Source: Rhodospirillales bacterium (lineage in GTDB: Bacteria > Pseudomonadota > Alphaproteobacteria > UBA8366 > JADFVY01). Taken from it: a stretch of DNA of 47,055 bases. Of the stretch, positions 15,998-25,172 are shown in pieces (positions within the stretch are counted from its first letter, which is position 1; every line of letters begins with the position of its first letter). A program made the position numbers and the translations under genes. The notes under the pieces are model-generated. The model worked only from the letters and a program-made list of their open reading frames with translations. It was not told the DNA's origin and ran no database searches. Location: the NCBI GenBank assembly GCA_020356105.1, contig CP070634.1, positions 2,044,329-2,091,383 on the forward strand. The letters are read 5' to 3'.

Positions 15998-16510
15998 GTG
16001 AAGCGCAGTCTTGCCGCCATCCTCCTGCTCGTGCCGCTGTTCGGCTGCGTCGGGCCGATGGCGCCGATCGGCGACCCCGAAAACGAGCAGGCGGCCCTGG
16101 TCTACGGCTACATAAACGGCAGCAGCGGCGTGCCCAACGTGACGCTGTACAACACTAGGACCAAGGTCATGGCGCCCTGGGCGCCGGGCAACGTGCCGGC
16201 TCACACCTATGGCAGCGGCCTCATCTTGTTCGACAACGTCGAGCCGGGTGACTACATCATCCACGGCTTCGGGATCGGTCAGACGGCCTACAGTCTGGGC
16301 ACGCAGCGCATCGAGTTGACGGTGCGGCCCGGCGAGATCGTCTATCTCGGCGCGTTCCGCTATGCCCATGAGGGCGGGTTGCTAAGCAACGAGTTCACCT
16401 TCGCGCCGGCCCGCGAGCCATCGCAGAGGACGGTCCGCGAATGGGCCATCGAGGCGACCGAGGGTACCGGCTGGAACCAGCGGCTACGAGGATCCGAGGG
16501 CAAGGGTTAG
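15998..16510 (+). CDS. Hypothetical lipoprotein with beta-sandwich-like body
   Basis: A GTG at 15998 with GGAAGG seven bases upstream gives a clean lipoprotein leader (VKRSLAAILLLVPLFGC), lipobox LFGC. An ATG at 15983 is in frame but less well placed. The 170-residue body contains YGYINGSSGVPNVTLYN, GLILFDNVEPGDYIIHGFGIG and ELTVRPGEIVYLGAFRY. This pattern resembles carboxypeptidase-regulatory-like or DUF2846-type folds, in which a short 'PG.y.i' strand pair is typical. The function is unknown. It ends 46 bases before the convergent rnd gene. Confidence 0.7.
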   Translation: MKRSLAAILLLVPLFGCVGPMAPIGDPENEQAALVYGYINGSSGVPNVTLYNTRTKVMAPWAPGNVPAHTYGSGLILFDNVEPGDYIIHGFGIGQTAYSLGTQRIELTVRPGEIVYLGAFRYAHEGGLLSNEFTFAPAREPSQRTVREWAIEATEGTGWNQRLRGSEGKG

Positions 16511-16556
16511 CCCGGGGGGCGTTTTGATTAGGTCGCGGCGTCTGCGGCCGCCCAGT

Positions 16557-17720
16557 TCAGTCCAGTGGGATGATCCTGATCTTCTTCCCGTCGGCCGCCA
16601 GGGCGAGCTTGCCGTGCTTGAGCGCCAGCGCCTGCTCGCCGAAGATCTCGCGGCGCCAGCCCTTGAGCGCCGCCACGTCGGCCGCATCGTCGGCGGCGAT
16701 GCGCTCGAGATCGTTGCCCGAGGCCACCAGGCGCGCCGCGACATTCTGCTTCTCGCAATTCAGCTTGAGCAGGACACGCAGGAGGTCGGTTAGCGGGCCG
16801 AGGCCGGGCGGCAGCCGTTCCGGCGGCTCGGGCGGCGCTGGCAGGGAATGGGCCGGGCGGGCGATCCCGTCCTCGACTGCCTGAAGGATTCCACGTCCGA
16901 GCGAACCCTCGGCCAGCTTGTGCGAGATGCCGCGCACATGGGCCAGCGTCTCTGGCTTGCGCGGCGCGTGGCTGGCAATCTCGAGGATCGCCTCGTCGCG
17001 CAGGACGCGGTTGCGTGGCAGGTCGCGGCGCTGCGCCTCGCGCTCGCGCCACGCGGCGAGCTCGACGAGAATGGCGAGGAAGCGGGTGCCCTTGCCGCGC
17101 CGGCCCTTGATCCGCCGCCACGCCTCCTCGGGGTCGATGCGGTACGTCTCCGGCGCCGTGAGCACCGCCATCTCTTCGTCCAGCCAGTGGTCGCGGCCGG
17201 TCTGTTTCATGCGCCCGGCAAGCTTCTCGTAAACCGGCCGCAGGTGGATGACGTCGGCCAGCGCGTATTCCAGCTGGCGATCGCTCAGGGGACGGCGCGA
17301 CCAGTCGGTAAACCGCGACGCCTTGTCCACGGACACGCCGATCGTCTTGGCCAGCAGGTTTTCGTAGGAAACCTGGTCGCCAAAACCGCAGACCATGGCC
17401 GCAAGCTGGGTATCGAATACCGGGTGCGGCACCTGGCCCATCCGGTGATAGAAGATCTCCAGATCCTGGCGGCCGGCATGGAACACCTTGAGGACCTGCG
17501 GGTCGGCCAGAAGCTCGTATAGCGGGGCGAGGTCGAGATCGGGGGCCAGGGCGTCGATCGCCGCCGACCCGTCCGGCCCGGCCAGCTGCACCAGGCAGAG
17601 CACCGGCCAGAACGTGTTCTCGCGCATGAATTCGGTGTCGACGGTAACGTATTCGGCCCGCGACAGCCGGGCGCAGAACTCGGCGAGGCGCCCATTGTCG
17701 GTGATCGGTGGCGCTGGCAT
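16557..17720 (-). CDS. rnd: Ribonuclease D
   Basis: RNase D trims the 3' ends of tRNA precursors and other stable RNAs. The 387-residue protein has an N-terminal DEDD exonuclease domain: D28 and E30 in VTVDTEF (Exo I), [10 protein letters not shown] (Exo II) and [18 protein letters not shown] (Exo III). The HRDC domain follows at about 205-285 ([30 protein letters not shown]) with a second HRDC-like helical part to the end. The length matches bacterial Rnd (about 375-390). It is transcribed divergently from aspS across a 239-base gap. Confidence 0.94.
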   Translation of the reverse strand: MPAPPITDNGRLAEFCARLSRAEYVTVDTEFMRENTFWPVLCLVQLAGPDGSAAIDALAPDLDLAPLYELLADPQVLKVFHAGRQDLEIFYHRMGQVPHPVFDTQLAAMVCGFGDQVSYENLLAKTIGVSVDKASRFTDWSRRPLSDRQLEYALADVIHLRPVYEKLAGRMKQTGRDHWLDEEMAVLTAPETYRIDPEEAWRRIKGRRGKGTRFLAILVELAAWREREAQRRDLPRNRVLRDEAILEIASHAPRKPETLAHVRGISHKLAEGSLGRGILQAVEDGIARPAHSLPAPPEPPERLPPGLGPLTDLLRVLLKLNCEKQNVAARLVASGNDLERIAADDAADVAALKGWRREIFGEQALALKHGKLALAADGKKIRIIPLD

Positions 17721-17766
17721 CGGCTCCCGCTCGCTCGGCGTCGCACCGCTGCAACTCTGCCCGGCT

Positions 17767-17810
17767 CCCCCACCCGGCCGGCGATGTTCTGCCAGGCGGC
17801 CGGGTGGGGG
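17767..17810. repeat. Perfect 14-bp inverted repeat between rnd and aspS
   Basis: The left arm, 17767-17780 (CCCCCACCCGGCCG), is exactly complementary to the right arm, 17797-17810 (CGGCCGGGTGGGGG). The spacer is 16 bases. It lies about 45 bases upstream of rnd and about 150 bases upstream of aspS, inside the divergent promoter region. It could act as an operator, as a hairpin in either leader, or as a transcription barrier between the two units. There is no T-tract after either arm. Confidence 0.6.
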
Positions 17811-17959
17811 AACGGGCTGACGCCGCCGGTGCGACCATCGGCGCCATTGTTACATGCATTGCGCCGCCGGGAAAGCTCGGACGCAACCCATCCCTTGACA
17901 AGATGGGGCAATCCGTGGCCTTTGCCGGGCGAATTCCGCACTGCGACCCGGGTCTCCCT

Positions 17960-19756
17960 ATGCACGAATACCGCACCCATACCTGCGGGGCGCTCCGCCT
18001 CGATGACGCCGGCCAGGAGGTTCGCCTGTCGGGCTGGGTCCACCGCAAGCGCGACCACGGCAACCTTCTTTTCATCGACCTGCGAGACCATTATGGCGTC
18101 ACCCAGGTGGTGCTCGACGTCTCCAGCCCGATCTTCCCGGTGGCCGAGGGACTGAGCAACGAATCGGTGATCCGGGTCGACGGCTCCGTCGTGAAACGCA
18201 CGCAGGATACGGTCAACCCGAAACTGCCGACCGGTGAGATCGAGGTGCAGGCGGCCGAGATCACGGTGCTGTCGGCGGCGGCGCCGCTGCCGATGCCGGT
18301 CAACCAGGATGCCGGCTACCCGGAGGAGATTCGCCTGCGCCACCGCTTCCTCGATCTGCGCCGCGAGGAAATGCACGCCAACATCGTGCTGCGCTCGCGC
18401 GTCGTCGAGTCGATTCGCCGACGTATGATCGAACAGGGCTTCACCGAGTTCCAGACGCCGATCCTGACCGCCTCGTCGCCCGAGGGCGCGCGCGACTATT
18501 TGGTGCCGAGCCGTATTCATCCCGGCAAATTCTATGCGCTGCCGCAGGCGCCCCAGCAGTTCAAGCAGCTCCTGATGATCGCCGGCTTCGACCGCTACTT
18601 CCAGATCGCGCCCTGCTTCCGCGACGAAGATGCCCGTGCCGACCGTTCGCCCGGGGAGTTCTACCAGCTCGACTTCGAGATGTCGTTCGTCACCCAGGAG
18701 GATGTCTTCGTGGCGCTCGAGCCGGTGATGCACGGCGTGTTCGAGGAATTCGGCGGCGGGCGTGAGGTCACGGCGCCGCCGTTCCCGCGTATCCCCTTCG
18801 CCGAGGCTATGGCGAAATACGGCTCCGACAAACCGGATTTGCGCAACCCGCTGGTGATCTCCGATGTCACAGAGGCGTTCCGCGGTTCGACCTTCGGCAT
18901 CTTCGCACGCGCCATCGAAGGCGGTGCCGTGGTCAAGGCGATCCCGGCGCCGGGTGCCGGCGGCAACCCACGCAGCTTCTTCGACAAGCTGAACGACTGG
19001 GCCAGGTCGGAAGGTGCCGGGGGGCTCGGCTATGTCATCCTCGAGGGAGGGGGCGGAAAGGGGCCGATCGCCAAGAATCTCGATGCCGAACGGATTGGAG
19101 CGATCATCGCGGCGACCGGCCTCGGCGACGGCGATGCGGTGTTCTTCGCCTGCGATCATCCTGGCAAGGCCGAGGCCTTCGCCGGCGTTGTGCGCGACCG
19201 GCTGGGGCGGGATCTCGGGCTGCTCGAGGAGAATGCGTTCCGCTTCTGCTGGATCGTCGATTATCCGATGTTCGAGCTCGACGAGCAGACCGGAAAGATC
19301 GAGTTCAGCCACAACCCGTTTTCGATGCCGCAGGGCGGACTTGAGGCGCTGGAGACGATGGACCCGCTGGAGATCAATGCCTACCAGTACGATATCGTGT
19401 GCAACGGCGTCGAGCTCTCGTCCGGGGCCATCCGCAACCATTTGCCGGAGATCATGTACAAGGCATTTGGCATCGCCGGCTACGGGCCGGAAGAGGTCGA
19501 GGCGCGGTTCGGCGGCATGCTCAACGCGCTCAAATACGGGGCGCCGCCGCATGGCGGATCCGCCCCCGGCATCGACCGTATCGTCATGTTGCTGGCCGAC
19601 GAGCCAAACATCCGGGAGGTCGTTGCCTTTCCGATGACCCAGACGGCTGAGGATCTGTTGATGCAGGCGCCGGCCCCGGTCGACATGACGCGGCTTCGCG
19701 AGTTGCACATCCGGGTGCATCTGCCGCCCAGAAAGGCGAGCGAAGAGGCGGAATAG
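17960..19756 (+). CDS. aspS: Aspartyl-tRNA synthetase
   Basis: AspRS charges tRNA-Asp (or also tRNA-Asn if non-discriminating). The 598-residue length is that of the bacterial type. ATG 17960 begins the family N-terminus [16 protein letters not shown], followed by the OB-fold anticodon domain ([26 protein letters not shown]). Class II motif 1 is in [17 protein letters not shown], motif 2 in [24 protein letters not shown], and motif 3 in [17 protein letters not shown]. The bacterial GAD insertion lies between motifs 2 and 3. Whether it also charges tRNA-Asn depends on whether asnS or gatCAB exists elsewhere, which cannot be seen here. Confidence 0.96.
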   Translation: MHEYRTHTCGALRLDDAGQEVRLSGWVHRKRDHGNLLFIDLRDHYGVTQVVLDVSSPIFPVAEGLSNESVIRVDGSVVKRTQDTVNPKLPTGEIEVQAAEITVLSAAAPLPMPVNQDAGYPEEIRLRHRFLDLRREEMHANIVLRSRVVESIRRRMIEQGFTEFQTPILTASSPEGARDYLVPSRIHPGKFYALPQAPQQFKQLLMIAGFDRYFQIAPCFRDEDARADRSPGEFYQLDFEMSFVTQEDVFVALEPVMHGVFEEFGGGREVTAPPFPRIPFAEAMAKYGSDKPDLRNPLVISDVTEAFRGSTFGIFARAIEGGAVVKAIPAPGAGGNPRSFFDKLNDWARSEGAGGLGYVILEGGGGKGPIAKNLDAERIGAIIAATGLGDGDAVFFACDHPGKAEAFAGVVRDRLGRDLGLLEENAFRFCWIVDYPMFELDEQTGKIEFSHNPFSMPQGGLEALETMDPLEINAYQYDIVCNGVELSSGAIRNHLPEIMYKAFGIAGYGPEEVEARFGGMLNALKYGAPPHGGSAPGIDRIVMLLADEPNIREVVAFPMTQTAEDLLMQAPAPVDMTRLRELHIRVHLPPRKASEEAE

Positions 19757-20120
19757 GAGCCAACCCGGCGGTCCGCACTTGGCCGGACGCGCCCCGCGGG
19801 CTGAGCCAGCGGCGCGTTGTCGGCTTTCGTTGGTTACTCGTTCACGCGCGGTTTACACGATTGTCGAGTGCGTCGGCTGTCGATCGGCGCGCGATGCGGG
19901 CGGGCAGCGGAAACCGGGAGCCGCACGGGCGAGAATTTCGCCACGCCAATGAGTTCCTTAAGAAATTATTAAAATCAAAGATAGTCCACATCCAGTAAAA
20001 TTATATATAAAATTAAAAATATATTGAGAATATTAAAATGTTTTCGGAATTGACTTCGATAATAATTGAAAAATTAACGACTTGGCTGTTTAATGGGCTG
20101 CAAAACAGGTCCAAGGCCAC
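19757..20120. other. Intergenic region with an extreme AT-rich patch
   Basis: Between aspS and the lipoprotein gene the composition changes sharply. In 19961-20040 only 13 of 80 bases are G or C, against roughly two thirds in the surrounding genes. The patch contains TATATATAA and several A/T runs and extends weakly to about 20080. No ORF here is convincing: frames open across it only because of A/T content and the neighbouring gene. It could be a strong promoter/UP-element region, a nucleoid-protein binding site, or a foreign insertion. Confidence 0.6.
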
Positions 20121-20678
20121 ATGGTTACTGCTCTCTTCAGGAAGATTTTTGCAAACGCTGTATTGTTGTGCGTGGTCGGCGGGTGTTCGGTCTCGCCAGC
20201 GTTCGATGCGGCCTCGTGGACTGTTGGCGGGGTCAGTTATCTCCTGACGGGCAAGGTCACGATGGATCATGCGGTCTCCGCGATGTCGGGCCAGGACTGC
20301 AGGATGATCCGGATGATCAAAGGCGAAATCGCTTGCGTGCCGCGCGATGAGGACGTGGTCGGCGACCGGATGGTCTTCAGCTTCGAAAAGTCGTCGCCCT
20401 CACACGACGCGACGCTTCGACTCGACGGTGGTGACCCGCTGTATGTCAGTCCCGCGCTCGCAGACATCGTGCAGCCGCTCGGCCAGTCAGTGGTGGCGGA
20501 GAACCGATCAAGTGCGGTTGCTGCGGTCGCGGCCGACCCCGTCCCGTTTCAGGCGATGTTCGCCGGCGCCGAGACGGCGAGCTGGACCGCTCGTGTTTCC
20601 GGCCTGGTGAAAAGCAAAACCCCAATTCCTGCGGCCCTGCCCGAGCGCGCAACGCGACTTTGGTTGCCGGTCGAATAG
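20121..20678 (+). CDS. Conserved alphaproteobacterial lipoprotein
   Basis: The 185-residue precursor has a leader (ALFRKIFANAVLLCVVGGC) with a lipobox-like VGGC at 19-22. The following segment, SWTVGGVSYLLTGKVTMDHAVSAMSGQDCRM, resembles a conserved block I recall in unnamed alphaproteobacterial proteins (aromatic-x-x-G-x-SY-x-x-TGK ... GQDC). The C-terminal half is less characteristic. An AAGG a few bases before the ATG is a modest ribosome binding site. The gene lies downstream of the AT-rich patch, which may carry its promoter. The function is unknown. Confidence 0.7.
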   Translation: MVTALFRKIFANAVLLCVVGGCSVSPAFDAASWTVGGVSYLLTGKVTMDHAVSAMSGQDCRMIRMIKGEIACVPRDEDVVGDRMVFSFEKSSPSHDATLRLDGGDPLYVSPALADIVQPLGQSVVAENRSSAVAAVAADPVPFQAMFAGAETASWTARVSGLVKSKTPIPAALPERATRLWLPVE

Positions 20679-20898
20679 ACCGGATCGATTCCACTCAAAT
20701 CTTGGCTGGCGGATTTCGGCGTCGACGTTGTTGTCGCCGCGTTCCCGATTCAATCGCGTTGCTCGTCGATACCCGACATTGATCGAGCGACCGGCATGCG
20801 CTATTCGCGAAGGGGGCATCTCACGGGGCCCTTGATGCGGTGACGGAAGCTGTCCGTCGAATGGCCGGGCTCTGCCGACGACGGAGGGACGAGCCAGC

Positions 20899-20925
20899 AT
20901 GAGGTTGCGGTGGGCGCACGAATGA
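20899..20925 (+). CDS. Possible 8-codon leader peptide overlapping crcB
   Basis: ATG 20899 opens a reading frame of eight codons (MRLRWAHE) that ends with TGA overlapping the crcB ATG in an ATGA junction. Such overlaps often couple translation. There is a purine-rich stretch (GGAGGGACGAG) about 6-15 bases upstream of this short frame, better than anything directly before crcB. Translation of this peptide is an inference. Confidence 0.35.
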   Translation: MRLRWAHE

Positions 20926-21302
20926 AGACGCTGTTATTCATAGCCGCGGGCGGCGCTCTGGGCGCGGCGGCCCGTCACGTGGTCAACAACCAGGTCACGG
21001 CCTGGTTCGGCGATGTCTTTCCGTGGGGAATACTGGTGACCAATGTCGCGGGATCCTTCGCCATGGGGTTGATGGCCGGCCTGTTGGAAACCATCTGGGC
21101 GCCGCCCCAGGAAATCCGCACTTTCATCGTTGTCGGCTTTCTCGGGGCGTTCACCACCTTTTCGACGTTCTCGCTTCAAGTTGCGCTGCTCTATGAGCGG
21201 GGTCAATTGCTGCTTGCCGCGCTTTACATCGCGGCTTCGGTGATCCTCGCGGTAGGAGGTCTTTTCGCGGGACTTGCCCTGGTGAAGAGCATCGCGCTGT
21301 GA
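20922..21302 (+). CDS. crcB: Fluoride efflux channel CrcB/Fluc
   Basis: This 126-residue protein with four transmembrane helices forms a dual-topology dimeric fluoride channel that protects against fluoride. Diagnostic segments are GGALGAAARHVVN at the N-terminus, GILVTNVAGSFAMGLMAG (polar Asn and the GSF turn), and VGFLGAFTTFSTFSLQ with the phenylalanine box and polar-track threonines. The ATG at 20922 is used; an in-frame GTG at 20910 is also possible. It starts a run of same-strand genes with an RluA-type synthase only 12 bases downstream. No fluoride riboswitch could be recognised upstream. Confidence 0.92.
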   Translation: MKTLLFIAAGGALGAAARHVVNNQVTAWFGDVFPWGILVTNVAGSFAMGLMAGLLETIWAPPQEIRTFIVVGFLGAFTTFSTFSLQVALLYERGQLLLAALYIAASVILAVGGLFAGLALVKSIAL

Positions 21303-21314
21303 GCCCGTGATATC

Positions 21315-22322
21315 ATGAGCCCGGTCGCGACGATCGAAGTTACCGCCGAGGAGCGCGATCTGCGGCTCGATCGCTGGTTCCGGCGTCATTACCCGAGCCT
21401 TACGCATGGGCGGCTCGAGAAGCTTCTCCGCACCGGCCAGGTGCGGGTCGACGGAAAACGCGCGCGAGCCGGGTTGCGGCTTGCGCCCGGTCAACAAATC
21501 CGCGTACCGCCCGAGGCCGGCACCGTCGCCGCCGGTTCGGCCGATGCTGGCCCGTTCATCAGTTCGGCCGACCGGGACTTCGTCAAATCCCTCATCGTAC
21601 ACCGGGACGACGACGTGATCGTGGTGAACAAGCCGTCAGGCCTTGCGGTGCAGGGCGGTACCAGGACCAGCCGTCATCTCGACGCGATGCTGGACGCGCT
21701 GCGGTTCGGGAAGAAAGAACGCCCCCACCTGGTGCATCGGCTGGATCGTGATACCAGCGGCGTGCTGGTTCTGGCGCGAAGTGCCTCGGTTGCGGCAAGA
21801 CTTGGGCGGATGTTTCAGGGCCGCGACGTGCGCAAGACCTATTGGGCCCTGGTGGTCGGACGGCCCGAGCCGCCATGCGGACGGGTCGATCTGCCGCTCG
21901 AGAAACGCGCCGGTCGGCGCGGTGAGCGGATGACCGTGGAAGGCAGGACGGGGCGGCGCGCCGCCACCTTGTATCGTGTTCTCGAATCGGCCGGTCCAAC
22001 GGCCGCGTGGATTGCGCTCCGGCCGCTGACGGGGCGGACCCATCAGCTGCGGGTTCATTGTGCTGCGATCGGCCATCCGATCGTCGGCGATGGCAAGTAT
22101 GGGGGGGCCGGGGCCTATCTTCCCTCCCCGCAGATCGCCCGCCGCCTACACCTTCATGCTCGCGAGTTGGTGCTGCCCCATCCCTCGGGCCGCGGAGCCC
22201 TGCAGGTCAGGGCCGATCTGCCGCCGCACATGTTGCAGAGTTGGCGGTTTTTCGGGTTCGATCCGAATCTTGTCGGCGATCCCTTCGAGGAGCTGGATAT
22301 CGGTGATCGCGACGCCCCGTGA
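21315..22322 (+). CDS. rluC: RluA-family 23S rRNA pseudouridine synthase (RluC-like)
   Basis: This 335-residue enzyme isomerises uridines to pseudouridine in 23S rRNA. It has an N-terminal S4 RNA-binding domain (LRLDRWFRRHYPSLTHGRLEKLLRTGQVRVDGKR, about 14-50), then the RluA catalytic domain. The catalytic Asp lies in HLVHRLDRDTSGVLVLAR (about residue 144). RPLTGRTHQLRVHCAAIGHPIVGDGKYG is the standard C-terminal signature. Assignment to RluC rather than RluD or RluA rests on the S4 domain and the crcB neighbourhood. A dozen bases separate it from crcB. Confidence 0.88.
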   Translation: MSPVATIEVTAEERDLRLDRWFRRHYPSLTHGRLEKLLRTGQVRVDGKRARAGLRLAPGQQIRVPPEAGTVAAGSADAGPFISSADRDFVKSLIVHRDDDVIVVNKPSGLAVQGGTRTSRHLDAMLDALRFGKKERPHLVHRLDRDTSGVLVLARSASVAARLGRMFQGRDVRKTYWALVVGRPEPPCGRVDLPLEKRAGRRGERMTVEGRTGRRAATLYRVLESAGPTAAWIALRPLTGRTHQLRVHCAAIGHPIVGDGKYGGAGAYLPSPQIARRLHLHARELVLPHPSGRGALQVRADLPPHMLQSWRFFGFDPNLVGDPFEELDIGDRDAP

Positions 22323-22408
22323 TCGCCGAGGCACAGGCCCGGCCGCACTGGTAATTGGACGTCCGTTTGACTATTTCTGACCTACGGACCCGCGAAACGG
22401 ACGCACAC

Positions 22409-23110
22409 ATGAGCAGACGCGACCCGTTCTCACCGCGTCTCGTCGTCTTCGACTGCGACGGAACGTTGGTGGACAGTCAGCACAATATCGTCGCCGCGAT
22501 GACCGAAGCCTGGCGTGCCTTTGGGCTCGAGCCCGTGAACGGTGCGGCGGTCCGGCGTGTGGTTGGTCTGCCCCTTGTGGAGGCCATTGCGCTGCTCTTT
22601 CCGGAAGGAGAGCGCCGTGATCACATAACGCTGAGCGATCTCTACAAGGATGCGTTCCGCACCCTTCGGCAACAGTCCGACCATCATGAACCACTCTACC
22701 CCGGCGCCATTGAGACCCTCGACAGTCTGGAGGACGACGGGATCCTTCTTGCGGTCGCCACCGGCAAGTCGCGACGCGGCCTGGATGCGACATTGGACCG
22801 TCACGGTCTCACCGGGCGCTTCACGGTGCTCAAGACCGCGGATGACGCTCCCGGGAAGCCAAATCCGGACATGTTGCTGGCCGCCATGGACGAAACCGGG
22901 GCCTCGCCCGGAACGACGGTCATGATTGGTGATACGGTTTTCGATATCGAAATGGCGATCAATGCCCGGACCCCTGCGATCGGGGTCAGCTGGGGCTATC
23001 ACGAACCGGCGGAGCTCATATCGGCCGGCGCCAGCGAAATCGTCGAGCGGTTCGGCGACGTCGTTCGTGCGGTCGCCACGTTGTGGGGAGTTTCGGATGC
23101 GACTGGGTAA
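22409..23110 (+). CDS. HAD-IA family hydrolase (phosphoglycolate phosphatase-like)
   Basis: This 233-residue HAD phosphatase has motif I VVFDCDGTLVDS with D15 and D17, motif II LAVATGKSRRG, and motif III/IV GKPNPDMLLAAM and VMIGDTVFDIEMAINA. The helical cap between motifs I and II is of type IA, as in phosphoglycolate phosphatase. The true substrate is unknown. The start at ATG 22409 begins the fold immediately; a TTG upstream at 22355 would add an unlikely leader. Its end overlaps the AsmA gene start by 14 bases, so the two are probably translationally linked. Confidence 0.87.
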   Translation: MSRRDPFSPRLVVFDCDGTLVDSQHNIVAAMTEAWRAFGLEPVNGAAVRRVVGLPLVEAIALLFPEGERRDHITLSDLYKDAFRTLRQQSDHHEPLYPGAIETLDSLEDDGILLAVATGKSRRGLDATLDRHGLTGRFTVLKTADDAPGKPNPDMLLAAMDETGASPGTTVMIGDTVFDIEMAINARTPAIGVSWGYHEPAELISAGASEIVERFGDVVRAVATLWGVSDATG

Positions 23111-25172
23111 AGTTCTGAAATACGCGCTGATCGGTATCCCGCTCATTGCGGTCATTGTTGTTGTCGCGGCCATTGCGCTGCTGATGACCATAGATTTCAA
23201 CGAATACAAGCCTCTGATCGCCGAGGAGACCAAGAAGGCGATCGGCCGCGACCTCGTCATCGCCGGCGATCTGGAGCTTGACATATCGCTAACGCCGGCC
23301 GTGTCCGTGGCAGGTGTGACGCTGTCGAATGCGAGCTGGGGCGAACGGCCGGAAATGGTGAAGGTCGAACGGTTTGAAGCCCAGATCTCTCTGATTCCAA
23401 TCCTGTTCGGCGTGATCGATATCAGGCGTGTCGTCCTGATCGGCGCCGACATCGTGCTGGAGGTCGACTCCAAGGGTCGTGCCAACTTCGCCTTTGCGCC
23501 ACCTGAACCGGCGGTGGCCGGGAAACCCGAAGCCGCGGAACCGGCCGAGGCCGAGGAGTTGATGATCCCGATCGGTGTTCGGGAGGTCGTCATCGAGAGA
23601 TCGCGGATCGCCTATAGCGATGCGCGGGCGGGCAGCCGATACGATGTCGCCATCGACCGGCTGACGCTGCGCGGGGATGGCCTCGATGCGCCGATCGAGC
23701 TGCTTTACGAGGGCAGCTACAATGACGCCCCGTTAGAGTTGTCGGGAACCCTCGGCTCTCCGAACGATCTGATGGCGGGCCGGCCGTTGCCGGTTGAGGC
23801 GAATCTGAAGGCCGGGGGCGCGGTTGTATCGATCACCGGCCGGATCGAGGAGCCGGCGGCGGCGAAGGGGCTGGACTTGGCGCTCGCGATCAATGGCAAG
23901 CAGTTCGGCGATCTCTCCGCGCTCGCCGGCACTGCGATGCCCAAGCTGGGTCCTTATGACCTGTCGATGCGGGTTACCGGCGATCCGGCCACCGCGGTGA
24001 ACCTTCGGGGACTGACGGCGACGCTTGCGGGAAATGATATCGCCGGGAATGTGACGATAAAGCTTGCGGGCAAACGACCGGTGATCGACGCGACGCTTGC
24101 TTCGCACATGATCGACCTGGCTGCAATTGCCGGCGCGGCAGGGGGCACCGGCAAGCCGTCGGGCGACCAGGCACCGCCGGCGGCGGCGGGAGCGGAGCGG
24201 ATCTTTCCCGACGATCCGTTGCCGCTGGATGGATTGCGTGCCGTGGATGCGCGGCTGCGTTACACCGCCAAGACCATCGTCGCAGCCGGGGCGAGGCTTG
24301 AAAATGCGGAATTAGGCCTTTCGCTGACGAATGGTAATCTCTCGGTGAAGCCGCTTAATGCGGCGATTGCGGACGGCGCGATCGACGGTTCGATCCAACT
24401 CGACGGTCGCAAGAAGGCGGCAGGGCTGGTTCTCAAGACCAGCATGCGGAGAGTCGACCTCAACCGCCTGCTGAGCGAGCTTGGGGTCACCAAGGACGTC
24501 GAGGGCAGAGCCGACATCGGTATCGACGTCTCCGGAAACGGCGTCTCCGTGCGCCAGCTCATGGGTTCACTCGACGGCCGCGCCGGCTTGCTTATGGGCA
24601 AGGGACGGATGAAGGACACATTCCTCCAGTCGATGCTGGGGGGATCCGGGCAATTGATGAATCAGGTGCTCGACCGGGGGCAGAGGGGCTACACGATCGT
24701 CGAATGCGGTGTCGCCGATTTCAAAATCACGAATGGCGTTGCGGCGGTGAGGGCCTTGTATCTCGATATTGATCCGCGTGGCGTGATTGGCAGCGGCAGT
24801 ATCGATCTTGGCAATGAGACGCTCGATCTTCTAGTCGATCCGCGCAAGAAGCGAAGCATGAACAAGCCTGTACTTCCGATGCGCATCAAGGGCAGCTTCA
24901 CGGCGCCCCAGTACAGCATTGACAGGGCGGTGGCGGCACAGAAACTGGGCAAGGCCCTCGGCATCGAGCTGCCGCCCGGCGTTGGCGGCGGCACCGAACA
25001 GGCCGGGGTGCCGGTGGTCGAGGGGCCCTGTGCGCCGCCAGTCTCGCCCGCGGCGACGTCACCGCCCGCCGAGCAAGCGCCGGCATCGCCCGCGCCGTCC
25101 CAGCCGCAGGACGTCTTGAAGGACGCGGAACAGCAGCTGAAGAAAGGTTTGAAAGGCCTGTTCGGGCAGTGA
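23097..25172 (+). CDS. AsmA family envelope protein
   Basis: This 691-residue protein has one N-terminal transmembrane helix (YALIGIPLIAVIVVVAAIALL) and a large periplasmic part. The AsmA N-terminal block is clear: FNEYKPLIAEETKKAIGRDLVIAGDLELDISLTPAVSVAGVTLSNASWG. The C-terminal AsmA-like region has DGALDGSIQLDGR-type repeats, SLDGRAGLLMGKGRM and LALVDPRKK-like strands, then a Pro/Ala-rich tail. AsmA-type proteins form long beta-grooves between the membranes and affect outer membrane lipid content. GGGGAG upstream supports ATG 23097. The gene lies inside the crcB-to-ATP12 run with overlaps at both ends. Confidence 0.85.
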   Translation: MRLGKVLKYALIGIPLIAVIVVVAAIALLMTIDFNEYKPLIAEETKKAIGRDLVIAGDLELDISLTPAVSVAGVTLSNASWGERPEMVKVERFEAQISLIPILFGVIDIRRVVLIGADIVLEVDSKGRANFAFAPPEPAVAGKPEAAEPAEAEELMIPIGVREVVIERSRIAYSDARAGSRYDVAIDRLTLRGDGLDAPIELLYEGSYNDAPLELSGTLGSPNDLMAGRPLPVEANLKAGGAVVSITGRIEEPAAAKGLDLALAINGKQFGDLSALAGTAMPKLGPYDLSMRVTGDPATAVNLRGLTATLAGNDIAGNVTIKLAGKRPVIDATLASHMIDLAAIAGAAGGTGKPSGDQAPPAAAGAERIFPDDPLPLDGLRAVDARLRYTAKTIVAAGARLENAELGLSLTNGNLSVKPLNAAIADGAIDGSIQLDGRKKAAGLVLKTSMRRVDLNRLLSELGVTKDVEGRADIGIDVSGNGVSVRQLMGSLDGRAGLLMGKGRMKDTFLQSMLGGSGQLMNQVLDRGQRGYTIVECGVADFKITNGVAAVRALYLDIDPRGVIGSGSIDLGNETLDLLVDPRKKRSMNKPVLPMRIKGSFTAPQYSIDRAVAAQKLGKALGIELPPGVGGGTEQAGVPVVEGPCAPPVSPAATSPPAEQAPASPAPSQPQDVLKDAEQQLKKGLKGLFGQ

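Noticed and set aside
20038..20247. Open frame of 69 codons starting in the AT-rich patch
   Set aside because: It overlaps the recognisable lipoprotein gene in another frame, its second half is low-complexity, and there is no ribosome binding site or known domain.
20679..20921. Possible fluoride riboswitch upstream of crcB
   Set aside because: I looked for the conserved GGnGATG start, the pseudoknot partner and the CTGATGnCTCCTA-like end and could not line them up. A covariance-model scan would decide.
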